Assembly: GCA_016782865.1 (NCBI GenBank)
Contig: JADHXR010000066.1
Span: 1-39,515 of the forward strand
DNA: 39,515 nt
Direction: 5' to 3'
DNA from: Phycisphaerae bacterium
GTDB taxonomy: Bacteria; Planctomycetota; Phycisphaerae; Sedimentisphaerales; Anaerobacaceae
Part shown: piece after piece, positions 6,933 to 13,696 of the stretch
How positions within the stretch are numbered: the stretch's first letter is position 1
Layout: every line of letters starts with the position of its first letter
Position numbers and translations under genes: made by a program
Notes under the pieces: model-generated
Seen by the model: the letters and a program-made list of their open reading frames with translations, nothing else
Database searches by the model: none
Told to the model about the DNA's origin: nothing

Positions 6933-9104
6933 TCAATTCTGGACGGTGGTTTCGTATCGCACGCCGTCGGGAACGCCGACCGGAACGGCCACGGTAATGC
7001 CGTGGTCGCCGGCGGTCTTGTGGGAAGAATCGACGGCAATAAAGGCGGTGTACGATGACATCAGCCCGTACTCGAGCGCCACCTGTTCGATCTCGCCGGC
7101 CAAGTCGGGGTTGCTGTCGTACGTCGCAAGATTACCCAGGATCTCGATTCTCTTTCGCGCCCATACACAGGCTATTCCCGGATGCGTGGCGACCGAATCT
7201 TCGAGATTGACGGCAATGTTGATCTGGTGGCTCAGATCTCCCACGCCGCCTTTTACGCAAATGGTCGTGTTGCGCCGGCCCTTGAATCTGCCGGTGACAA
7301 TCACAGGCCGGCCAACGAAAAGGTCAGGGATGCGACTCGGCTGCAGATCCGTAACCTCCATGCCGCCCCAGTCGATTGTCACGTCCGCCAGCGCCGGGTG
7401 GCTGATGCGATCGTAGAATTGATCGACGACCTCCCCAGCGCTGTCGTCGAGACCGATGTAGGCGACCGCGCCCTTTCCGAGCGCGGCCATCCGGTCGAGC
7501 AGGTATCGGTTTACCGAGGAGCCGACGCCAAAGCTGAATATTCGACTGGCGCCGAGGCTGTTGTGGACTTCGGCGAGGATCTGCTCTTCGTTGCCTATGT
7601 AGCCGTCGGTCATGAACGAGACCAGGCGAAATCTGCGCGGGTCGTGGGCGAAGCCGAGCGCCGCCTTGATGCCCTCGATCATCATCGTGCCCCCGCCGCC
7701 CTGCAGGGACTCGACGTATTTGAGGCCCTTGCGGATATTGGCCGGCGTCGCGGCCACAGGATCGGGCCCGAGCTTCGAGGCGTCGTTCGAGAAACGGATG
7801 ACCTGAAATGTGTCGTCGCCCTGTAGTTTCTTCAGGGCGCGTGTGATAGCCTGTTTGGCCTTGGCGATGGGTTTGCCGCTCATGCTGCCCGAGCAATCGA
7901 GCACGAAGATCATCTCCATCGGGGCTCGCTTTAGATACGAGAGATTCTCAGGTGGGTATAGCATCATCGTGAAGAATCCGCCCCGCTTATCGCGGTGTGT
8001 GACAAGAGCCGACTTGACGGTCTTGCCCGCGACTTTGTAGCGCAGGACGAAATCCTTGTTTGGGATGCTGTCGAGACTGCTAAGCTTGATCGTCCGCTTC
8101 TGGCGTGCCGGAGAGCTGTCGCTTATTACATGGCTCGAGCACACGAGTTGCTCGATTGTCACGCCGGCGTCGATATCGACGGCCAGCGAGATATCGTGCC
8201 CGCTGCGCTCGCCCGGTTTGAAGTACTGGACCTCGGTCCTCTGGCCCGATATGCCCGGTTTGCCTCGCCCGACAGCACCGACACCCCCGGTGAAACCGGG
8301 AGGGTCGAATCGGGGCCCGACGACCATGGGGAACACGAACTCGTACCACCCGTCCACGTAGGCCAGGGTGTTGAAGTATTTGATGTTGACGTCGATCTGC
8401 TTTTTCGGCTCGATGTTGGCGACCTTCTGCGTAAAGATGTTGGGCCTCTCCTGGGTCAGAAGTGAAGCGACGTGCCCCTGGCGTCTGGCTTGCTGGTAAA
8501 TCCGCTCGGCTTCTTTGCGCTCGCGAATGATGCCGCGGATGCGACGCTTGCCTATGGTCATGACAAACTCGTTGATCGCAGCGTTCTGAGGCAAGGGGAA
8601 TACGTACACCGCTTCGATCTTTTCATCGTACGGATTGTGAAACTGCTGGGTGACATTGACAGTCGCGATGTAGCCGCTGATCTGACCCTTCACGTCTGTG
8701 TGCTTGAGCGGCAAGGGGATCTTCTTATCCTTCTTCGGCAGCTTGGCCAACATAGCGCCGCAGCCGGGACCTTCGTTGTCGGGAGCGACAGGGGCCGTCG
8801 GCACCTCGGGCCTGGCAATCACCCAAAGCTCATCAGCCAAGACATTGATCAACTCAACGGGTATCTGCCTGTCAAATGCGCTGCCTGCCCTCCCTCCCAC
8901 CCGGGAAAGGCCTGGCGGCCTGTTCGAACGCACAGCGGACGATGAGGCTTGCGGACCTCTCGGCTGGACCTTTCCACTCCAGGCGTAATTCTCCCTCACA
9001 CTATAATCGCCCATACGACCCGTGCCACCATAGCCACCTCTACCATAGGCGGAACTGCCCGGACTCATGCCGCCACCACCGCCCATCATGACGCCGGGAC
9101 CCAT
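6933..9104 (-). CDS. VIT and vWA domain protein, main part (N-terminus in another frame)
   Basis: The 723-residue frame carries a Gly-rich linker (1-80) and a VIT domain at about 130-260, with the family's VTQQFHNPYDEKIEAVYVFP and LLTQERPNIFTQKVANIEP. A von Willebrand A domain follows at about 395-570. Its metal site (MIDAS) is intact: D403-x-S405-x-S407 in VLDCSGSMSG, Thr in GGGTMM near 473, and D500 in FMTDG. Such proteins sit at the cell surface and bind partners through the metal. The first in-frame ATG lies inside Gly-rich sequence with no ribosome site; the true start is the lipoprotein signal at 9582, one frame away across six C (9106-9111). The gene closes the sigma factor/dockerin/cohesin-like operon. 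It is either phase-variable, frameshifted or an assembly error. Confidence 0.88.
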   Translation of the reverse strand: MGPGVMMGGGGGMSPGSSAYGRGGYGGTGRMGDYSVRENYAWSGKVQPRGPQASSSAVRSNRPPGLSRVGGRAGSAFDRQIPVELINVLADELWVIARPEVPTAPVAPDNEGPGCGAMLAKLPKKDKKIPLPLKHTDVKGQISGYIATVNVTQQFHNPYDEKIEAVYVFPLPQNAAINEFVMTIGKRRIRGIIRERKEAERIYQQARRQGHVASLLTQERPNIFTQKVANIEPKKQIDVNIKYFNTLAYVDGWYEFVFPMVVGPRFDPPGFTGGVGAVGRGKPGISGQRTEVQYFKPGERSGHDISLAVDIDAGVTIEQLVCSSHVISDSSPARQKRTIKLSSLDSIPNKDFVLRYKVAGKTVKSALVTHRDKRGGFFTMMLYPPENLSYLKRAPMEMIFVLDCSGSMSGKPIAKAKQAITRALKKLQGDDTFQVIRFSNDASKLGPDPVAATPANIRKGLKYVESLQGGGGTMMIEGIKAALGFAHDPRRFRLVSFMTDGYIGNEEQILAEVHNSLGASRIFSFGVGSSVNRYLLDRMAALGKGAVAYIGLDDSAGEVVDQFYDRISHPALADVTIDWGGMEVTDLQPSRIPDLFVGRPVIVTGRFKGRRNTTICVKGGVGDLSHQINIAVNLEDSVATHPGIACVWARKRIEILGNLATYDSNPDLAGEIEQVALEYGLMSSYTAFIAVDSSHKTAGDHGITVAVPVGVPDGVRYETTVQN

Positions 9105-9582
9105 ACCCCCCTATGCCGTCGCCGTCCGCATCTGCATCACCGAGAACAGGTGAGCGCTGACCGCCGCCCATCATACCGCCACCAGGCGTACGAACCACTC
9201 CGTTTGCTGCGCGTTTGGATTCATGGACAACTCCCCGCCAGTTCCTGGGATAGGTAGGCTCTTGAGCGTATGGAATTGGGGAGGTATCATTTTTCAAGAG
9301 GACTTCGTCCGGCCTGTTATCCTCGTTTTTCGCGACCTCCTGTTCCGAGAGGGCATTCTGGATGTATAGTGCGTCCTTGGATTTTTCAGGTTGGGCCGCC
9401 ACTTCCGGTCTGAGTGCGGACTTATCCTCTTGGTCTCGCACTTCTGCATAGGCGACCGACTGATCTTCAGATGGGCGCACTGCTGCATCCTTAAGCCCGG
9501 AACAGCCCACCACGAAATGACCGATCAATGCTACTACCGTCAAGCTCAGAACAATTGATGTAATTAGCGCTTTGGTTCTCAC
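9040..9582 (-). CDS. N-terminal lipoprotein part of the VIT/vWA gene
   Basis: ATG 9582 overlaps the stop codon of the cohesin-like gene by 4 bp. The 180-residue frame begins with a signal peptide and lipobox ending VVGC (Cys27), then a polar linker, and reaches GGGMMGGG and the Asp/Gly-rich GDADADGDGIGG. In this frame the sequence after the six-G run becomes Arg/His/Trp-rich nonsense. Removing one G joins it to GMGPGVMMGGG in the frame of 6933-9104. I therefore read it as the start of one lipoprotein of roughly 880 residues, not a separate gene. The anchored N-terminus would place the VIT/vWA domains outside the membrane carrying it. Confidence 0.75.
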   Translation of the reverse strand: MRTKALITSIVLSLTVVALIGHFVVGCSGLKDAAVRPSEDQSVAYAEVRDQEDKSALRPEVAAQPEKSKDALYIQNALSEQEVAKNEDNRPDEVLLKNDTSPIPYAQEPTYPRNWRGVVHESKRAANGVVRTPGGGMMGGGQRSPVLGDADADGDGIGGYGSRRHDGRWWRHESGQFRLW

Positions 9583-10043
9583 TTTTGTTCTCCCTTTTCG
9601 AATGTAATCTTCGCCGGTATCTCATTTCCGTCCGCGTCACCGGCGAGGGTAACCTTCAGCTCGTATTGAGGCTCGGCGTCACCTGCAATTTGCAGATGTA
9701 TCGTAGCGATTCGCGTGCGGCCTTTGGGCAGGTCCTGACCTGTGTGGAAGGCGGCGATGATGATGCGGTCCTGCGCGAGCGCGGCCGGGTCGTAGTACGG
9801 CGCTTCGGAGAAGGCCTTGTGTTTGCCTCCTTCGACACCGACGATTTCGATTTGCCCGGTGGTGGCTTCAAGCTCGAACTGGAAAGCCGCGAGGCTGCGG
9901 TCGCCCGAATCGAGATAAATATGCAGCGGGGCAAAACGCACGCCCGCCTCGGCGGCCATATCGTCATGCTCGGATTGCTGCGCCACCACGGGCGCCATCA
10001 CACAGACGCTGGTGAGAATTATTGCCGTAATCTTTCTCATCAT
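9579..10043 (-). CDS. Secreted cohesin-like protein
   Basis: The 154-residue protein starts at ATG 10043, overlapping the dockerin gene's stop by 4 bp, and ends in a 4-bp overlap with the VIT/vWA lipoprotein. Residues 1-21 form a signal peptide (TAIILTSVCVMAPVVA). The mature part is a single all-beta domain with the look of a cohesin fold: LHIYLDSGDRSLAAFQFELE, then IEIVGVEGG, a loop YYDPAALAQDRIIIAAFHTG, and RIATIHLQI. In cellulosomes cohesins bind dockerins, and here a dockerin-bearing membrane protein is encoded immediately upstream, so the two products are likely partners. The assignment is by pattern only; the domain could be another immunoglobulin-like sandwich. Confidence 0.72.
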   Translation of the reverse strand: MMRKITAIILTSVCVMAPVVAQQSEHDDMAAEAGVRFAPLHIYLDSGDRSLAAFQFELEATTGQIEIVGVEGGKHKAFSEAPYYDPAALAQDRIIIAAFHTGQDLPKGRTRIATIHLQIAGDAEPQYELKVTLAGDADGNEIPAKITFEKGEQK

Positions 10044-10531
10044 AGTACTCCCTTGTCCAAGCTGACGGCCGCCAAGGCGACCACATCGACGTCATCACGA
10101 TTGATCAGACCGTCGCCGTTAATGTCCAAATCAGTCCGGGTGTTGCTCGCCAACTCGATCTGCCGGGCAAGTTTGAAGGCGTCGAGAATGTCCACCCGCC
10201 CGTTGCGGTCAAAATCAACCGCCCCGGCTTTGACGAGTACCGTGCGATACAAGGCCGGTTCCGGTTTATTCGTAAGATTCAAGCTAAATGCCAGAACAAC
10301 CACAGCCGCAGCGGCGGCAACCTTCCACAGACCGACCCAGCGGAATCCCCGGCGCCCGACCTGAGTGAATTGTCGGCCCGCAAAGTGCGTGCGAGCCCGA
10401 TCCAGAATCGCCCTGTCCACCTCGGGCGGCATGGAAAACTGCGGCTTAAAGAGGGCATCCAGGTCCTCCGTGAGCTTCAAAGAAACTCCCAGGTCCAGGT
10501 CCTCATCGAAATGTTCCATTCTTTCAGTCAT
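10040..10531 (-). CDS. One-pass membrane protein with extracytoplasmic dockerin pair; candidate anti-sigma factor
   Basis: The 163-residue protein starts at ATG 10531 with GTGGAG 9 nt upstream. Residues 1-66 are an acidic then basic cytoplasmic segment without Cys, so it is not a zinc-binding anti-sigma domain. Residues 67-84 (LWKVAAAAAVVVLAFSLN) form one membrane helix. Outside lie two calcium-binding dockerin-type loops: DFDRNGRVDILD at 106-117 and DLDINGDGLINRDD at 134-147, followed by VDVVALAAVSL. The gene follows the ECF sigma gene by 86 nt, the usual place of an anti-sigma gene, and overlaps the cohesin-like gene. Known: dockerins bind cohesins. Inferred: the outward dockerin senses or recruits a partner and the inner segment holds the sigma factor. 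Confidence 0.8.
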   Translation of the reverse strand: MTERMEHFDEDLDLGVSLKLTEDLDALFKPQFSMPPEVDRAILDRARTHFAGRQFTQVGRRGFRWVGLWKVAAAAAVVVLAFSLNLTNKPEPALYRTVLVKAGAVDFDRNGRVDILDAFKLARQIELASNTRTDLDINGDGLINRDDVDVVALAAVSLDKGVL

Positions 10532-10617
10532 AATTATAGCTCCACTACATTAAGAAGCCAAAGGCATCGAAAGGTTCACAGTTTTTTTGTTTTTTTTCGC
10601 CCGGGCAGATTTGCCGC

Positions 10618-11151
10618 CTATCCGAGAAAATAGTCTCGCGTCCGGCGGTCGTCGCGCAGTGCTCGTAAGGCGTGGTGCAATCTGGACTTGACGGTACCCA
10701 GAGGAATGTTCAGGGTCTCGGCGATCTCCTGCAAACTCATGCCGTCGACGAATCGCATCAGCAGAATTTCACGCTGGGCCTCGGGCAGTGCGGCCAGAAC
10801 CCCAGCCAGCTCACAGCGCGAGCGTTCAGTGTCCTGCGACACCGGGGCGGTTAATTTGCTCAATGCTTCGTCATCGGACACAAACCGGCGATTCTTGCGC
10901 CGGAGCGCCAAGGAGAGATGCTTGACCACCGGATAGAGAAAGGTCGTCATCGCGGCGGTAAGCTCGAAGCCGGGGAACTTGCCGAGCAGGTAGGCAAAAG
11001 TCTCCTGCAGGACGTCCAGTGCATCCTGGCGGTTGCCCGTGAAGCGCCAGGCCAGGCGGTAGACCCAATCGCGGTAGCGGTGGTAAAGAATCCCGAATGC
11101 TTCGAAATCGCCCCGGTTTGCTAATTCAATCAGTTCCTGGTCGGATTCCAC
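10618..11151 (-). CDS. ECF-type RNA polymerase sigma factor
   Basis: The frame gives a 177-residue ECF sigma factor when started at GTG 11151 (VESDQELIELANRGDFEAFG); a TTG at 11160 is the alternative. An ATG further upstream at 11325 lies inside the inverted-repeat element 11170-11363 and is rejected. Region 2 (YRDWVYRLAWRFTGNRQDAL, DVLQETF) and region 4 (LPEAQREILLMRFVDGMSLQ, EIAETLNIPLGTVKSRLHHA) are complete. There is no extra C-terminal domain. The sigma factor heads the operon with the dockerin membrane protein, the cohesin-like protein and the VIT/vWA lipoprotein, and probably controls it. With the element inserted about 10 nt from the start codon, its native promoter and ribosome site may be displaced or replaced. 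Confidence 0.93.
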   Translation of the reverse strand: MESDQELIELANRGDFEAFGILYHRYRDWVYRLAWRFTGNRQDALDVLQETFAYLLGKFPGFELTAAMTTFLYPVVKHLSLALRRKNRRFVSDDEALSKLTAPVSQDTERSRCELAGVLAALPEAQREILLMRFVDGMSLQEIAETLNIPLGTVKSRLHHALRALRDDRRTRDYFLG

Positions 11152-11169
11152 GAAAAACAACCTCTGGCC

Positions 11170-11363
11170 AGGCTCTGTCTGAAAACTTCGTCGTCGGCGC
11201 GAGAGCGAGCGTTTTTTCGCCTGGCAAAGTCTCTCCCGAGCGACGCCGAGGGAACCGAAGCAGGCGATGTTGGTTTCATCGTCGATGCAGCGCCCGGCGC
11301 GCCGGGACCACCAGGCGAAAAACAAGCCGCTCGAAGCCAGATCGAGTTTTCACCAAAGAGCCT
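11170..11363. mobile_element. MITE-like element, copy 2 (194 bp)
   Basis: This copy is nearly identical to 4639-4889 over its first 150 bp, with ends AGGCTCTGTCTGAAAACTTC (11170-11189) and AGGCTCTTTGGTGAAAACTC (read inward from 11363). It keeps the 14-bp palindrome CCCGGCGCGCCGGG at 11293-11306 but lacks the extra segment of copy 1. The left end lies about 10 nt upstream of the likely TTG/GTG start of the sigma factor gene. It encodes no protein of its own. Confidence 0.65.
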
Positions 11364-11685
11364 GAGAAAAGACCATACTCGCACGATCGCCTTAACTTAC
11401 TACGGCCGCCGCATCTGAGTTTACCCTTTTAGGCCGCCTTTTGGCAAGCAGCAATATATGAGCAGCGGCAAGAACGAGCGGCAATGCGCGGCACCGTCTT
11501 CAACCCATGCGCACTCGGTTGCATCCGATAATACCATGGCCACCCGAATGTTCGCGTTCGGCGACGGGTGAAAAACGTGATTTCACCCCCGGGAGTGGGC
11601 ACATGGATTTTCAGCTAAAGTGCGTCCGCACCGCTGTCGATAACAGTTTCAGTGATTTGACTAATAAGATTTTTTCTCCCCTCCG
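11364..11685. other. Non-coding stretch, possible plus-strand small RNA
   Basis: No supported gene was seen. The segment 11540-11620 is rich in pairing potential, for example GGTGAAA with TTTCACC around 11567-11590 and CACCCG with CGGGTG. It leads into a strong plus-strand terminator at 11686-11729, so a non-coding RNA transcribed rightward is plausible. No known RNA family was recognised. Confidence 0.35.
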
Positions 11686-11729
11686 GAAAACATCGGGTAG
11701 CAGACCGCTACGCGATGTTTTCTTTTTTT
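11686..11729 (+). terminator. Strong rho-independent terminator without an upstream gene
   Basis: GAAAACATCG (11686-11695) pairs perfectly with CGATGTTTTC (11713-11722), with an inner GTAGC/GCTAC stem, followed by seven T. The A run before the stem is too short for a good reverse terminator. No plus-strand gene lies upstream for more than 11 kb, so it should end a non-coding transcript. Confidence 0.8.
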
Positions 11730-11750
11730 AAACGGTTCGCTCCGACTCGC

Positions 11751-11780
11751 AATCCCCGCGTCATGCAAAGATCGGGGATT
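11751..11780. repeat. Perfect 8-bp inverted repeat
   Basis: AATCCCCG (11751-11758) pairs with CGGGGATT (11773-11780) around a 14-nt loop. It has no T run in either direction, so it is not a classical terminator. It lies just after the strong plus-strand terminator. Confidence 0.4.
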
Positions 11781-11889
11781 CCTCACTTTTGCAGGCCCCG
11801 CAGGCGGATATCATCGAACTGGCCCGTGTCGTCGAACGAGCAACCGTTCGTATTGTGAAATCTCCTTGTTCTAGCCAATAATCAATAGT

Positions 11890-11918
11890 ATTGTCATCCC
11901 TGCGAAAGCAGGGACAAT
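11890..11918. repeat. REP-like hairpin with GAAA loop
   Basis: ATTGTC and TCCCTGC pair with GCAGGGA and CAAT around a GAAA tetraloop, flanked on both sides by AATAATCAATA-type AT-rich repeats (11876-11936). The form matches the widespread 'TCATCCCTGCGAAAGCAGGG' class of intergenic palindromes. It lies at the 3' side of the minus-strand ispD gene and may serve as its transcript end. Confidence 0.55.
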
Positions 11919-11936
11919 AATCAATAATCAATCGCA

Positions 11937-12677
11937 TCACCACTGCGCCTCAATATACGGCCCTATGGGACCCTCCGGCGTGAGCTTCGGCCGGGATTTG
12001 ATTATCGCTTCGGCTATCGCAATGTCGCTTCGGCGGGTGATCTTGATGTTCGAAGAATCCGCTTCGACAATTGTCACTTGGTGGCCCATCGCCTCGACCA
12101 ATTGCGCGTCATCGCTGATGCTGCTCTTGTCGAGATTATCGAGGTTATCATACGCCTTTCTCAGCAGTCCGGCAGAGAAGACCTGCGGCGTCTGAGCTTC
12201 GTAAAGATCGCTCCTGTCGATGGTCTTCGCTACGGCATTGTCCTTGACCTGCTTGATCGTAGCCGTGACGGCACAGGCCGGGATCGCCGCGCCGCTTTCG
12301 CCCGCGGCGACGATGCTGGCCTCGACTATCTTCTCGGTCACGCAGCACCGGCAGGCATCGTGAATGGCTATCAGGTCAATATCGTCCTTGACGAGTTCGA
12401 GCCCTTTCTTGACGGTGTCAAAACGCGCGGCTCCCCCCAGGAAAATCTTCACACCGAAGAACTTCAGATTGGGACCCCATTTGACGCTCACAAGCTCTTC
12501 GTCTTCGGGAGCGATGGCCAGCAAAACCTGCTTGACATCCTCGCGGTTGGAGAAAAGCTCGACACTCCGCAGAAAAACCGCTCTGCCGGCGACGTCGACA
12601 AATGCCTTTTTCCTTTTTCCGCCGAACCGGCTGCTCGCCCCGGCGGCACAGATGATTGCTGCAACATTCTTGCTCAT
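11937..12677 (-). CDS. ispD: 2-C-methyl-D-erythritol 4-phosphate cytidylyltransferase
   Basis: The 246-residue protein (ATG 12677; GGA 9-10 nt upstream) matches IspD in length and motifs. The CTP-binding loop AAGASSRFGGKRKKAF is at residues 10-25, the internal IHDACR is a variant of the usual IHDAxRP, and ATIKQVKD and LYEAQTPQVF are the following conserved blocks. IspD transfers CMP from CTP to methylerythritol phosphate in the non-mevalonate isoprenoid pathway, in the cytoplasm. No other pathway gene is adjacent. The C-terminal 20 residues extend a little past the usual end. The gene is followed by the palindromic repeat at 11890-11918 and preceded by the AT-rich inverted repeat at 12708-12817. 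Confidence 0.92.
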   Translation of the reverse strand: MSKNVAAIICAAGASSRFGGKRKKAFVDVAGRAVFLRSVELFSNREDVKQVLLAIAPEDEELVSVKWGPNLKFFGVKIFLGGAARFDTVKKGLELVKDDIDLIAIHDACRCCVTEKIVEASIVAAGESGAAIPACAVTATIKQVKDNAVAKTIDRSDLYEAQTPQVFSAGLLRKAYDNLDNLDKSSISDDAQLVEAMGHQVTIVEADSSNIKITRRSDIAIAEAIIKSRPKLTPEGPIGPYIEAQW

Positions 12678-12707
12678 TGCGAGAGTTCCTGTTGTATAAT
12701 CAAGGTC

Positions 12708-12817
12708 AAAGATCAAAAATCAAAATGCAAAACCTCGGATTCGCCTTCGGCGAGGCTCTTCAAAACAGACCGCGAAGCGGCGCCGCAATTTTGATATTTG
12801 ATTCTTGATTTTTCATT
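12708..12817. repeat. AT-rich imperfect inverted repeat between ispD and the corrinoid adenosyltransferase gene
   Basis: The left arm contains AAAGATCAAAAATCAAAA and the right arm TTTTGATATTTGATTCTTGA, which are imperfect reverse complements. The GC-rich middle includes CCTCGGATTCGCCTTCGGCGAGG-like pairing (GCCTTCGGC core). No coding potential is seen. The form is that of a small palindromic intergenic element; it may also separate the two minus-strand transcripts. Confidence 0.5.
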
Positions 12818-13360
12818 TTAGTATTCAATCCCAGGCCTCGCAGTCTGGCCTGCATCAAACGGATGCTTGATGCTCTTCATCTCCGTCACCAAGTCCGCCA
12901 GTTCTATCAGCTCTGAAGTCGCGCCCCGACCGGTCAGGACAATCTCGACTGTAGGATACCGCCGGTTAATGAGATTCTCAACATCTTGGAGCTTGGCCAG
13001 ACCCTTTGACAGACAGAATACGATCTCATCGAGTATCAGTACATCGTAAAGTCTATTCTGCGCCATCTCAGCAATTCTCGCAAGGACCTCACTGATTGCA
13101 ATCCTCATCTCGGCAACGGCTTTCTCATCGGCCGCCGATGCGGACATGTCCCAGGCAACGTCGACCGCTTCGAGCCTGATCCCAAGAGTTTCCCGTTGCA
13201 GCGCGAGACGCTCGCCTATCTCCAAAGCGGGCGGCTTTAGGAATTGATAAATCAGGACCTTATTGCCCCGGCCAGCCGCACGCAGCGCCAGGCCGAACGC
13301 CGCTGTTGTTTTACCCTTGCCGTGGCCGGTATAAATCTGGACGAGGCCTTTTTCTAACAT
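12818..13360 (-). CDS. cobO: Corrinoid (cob(I)alamin) adenosyltransferase, CobA/BtuR type
   Basis: The 180-residue protein starts at ATG 13360 and opens with the CobA/BtuR signature GLVQIYTGHGKGKTTAAFGL, whose P-loop GHGKGKT lies at residues 12-18. It continues with ALRAAGRGNKVLIYQFLKP, the Walker-B-like DVLILDEIVF and EIVLTGRGATSELIELADLV. It transfers the adenosyl group of ATP to the reduced cobalt of corrinoids, giving coenzyme B12 forms. No other cobalamin gene is nearby and no B12 riboswitch consensus was recognised upstream, but a UROD-type methyltransferase at 29963-31144 could use corrinoids. There is no Shine-Dalgarno before the ATG. TATAAT ends 6 nt upstream, which suggests a leaderless transcript. 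Confidence 0.9.
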   Translation of the reverse strand: MLEKGLVQIYTGHGKGKTTAAFGLALRAAGRGNKVLIYQFLKPPALEIGERLALQRETLGIRLEAVDVAWDMSASAADEKAVAEMRIAISEVLARIAEMAQNRLYDVLILDEIVFCLSKGLAKLQDVENLINRRYPTVEIVLTGRGATSELIELADLVTEMKSIKHPFDAGQTARPGIEY

Positions 13361-13366
13361 ACCGGC

Positions 13367-13372
13367 ATTATA
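13367..13372 (-). promoter_or_regulatory. -10 box directly before the adenosyltransferase ATG (leaderless candidate)
   Basis: TATAAT on the minus strand lies 6 nt from the ATG at 13360, so transcription should begin at or next to the start codon. No good -35 box and no ribosome site are visible. The same spacing is seen upstream of 18631-20280. The rest of the divergent gap (13373-13696) shows no gene or recognised RNA element. Confidence 0.45.
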
Positions 13373-13696
13373 CGGGTGCCGCCCACCGGCATAAAGCGCC
13401 AAATCAAAGTGCGAGACATCAACAAGGTGAAGTCCCGGTCCGTTGTGACCGAATCCTGACATCCATAATCGGTCTCCTTCGTCTTTGCAGCTTTTCACGC
13501 GACTTCAATATCTCTGACTCTGATCAGACACCATTCTATGCCATGTATTAGTTTACGACAAGGCAGTTTTGCCGGTCGGCACAAATCACTCCGAACCGAA
13601 CGTACAGCCCAACAGAAGGCAGAAAAATGTTGCCGGCTTGAACTGCAGGAAGTACAAAGTATTGATGAAATAAGATAGGAATTGGAGAATCAGCCC

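Noticed and set aside
11130..11325. ATG start at 11325 for the ECF sigma factor
   Set aside because: The extra N-terminal residues come from the inverted-repeat element, whose other copy encodes a similar meaningless peptide; the sigma factor homology starts at about 11151.
11507..11731. 74-codon plus frame upstream of the right orphan terminator
   Set aside because: It runs through the terminator stem and ends in a run of Phe from the T tract, so it is not a real protein.
13361..13696. Possible cobalamin riboswitch before the corrinoid adenosyltransferase gene
   Set aside because: No B12-box-like GCCACTG and no matching stem order was found; the -10 box next to the ATG also leaves no leader.
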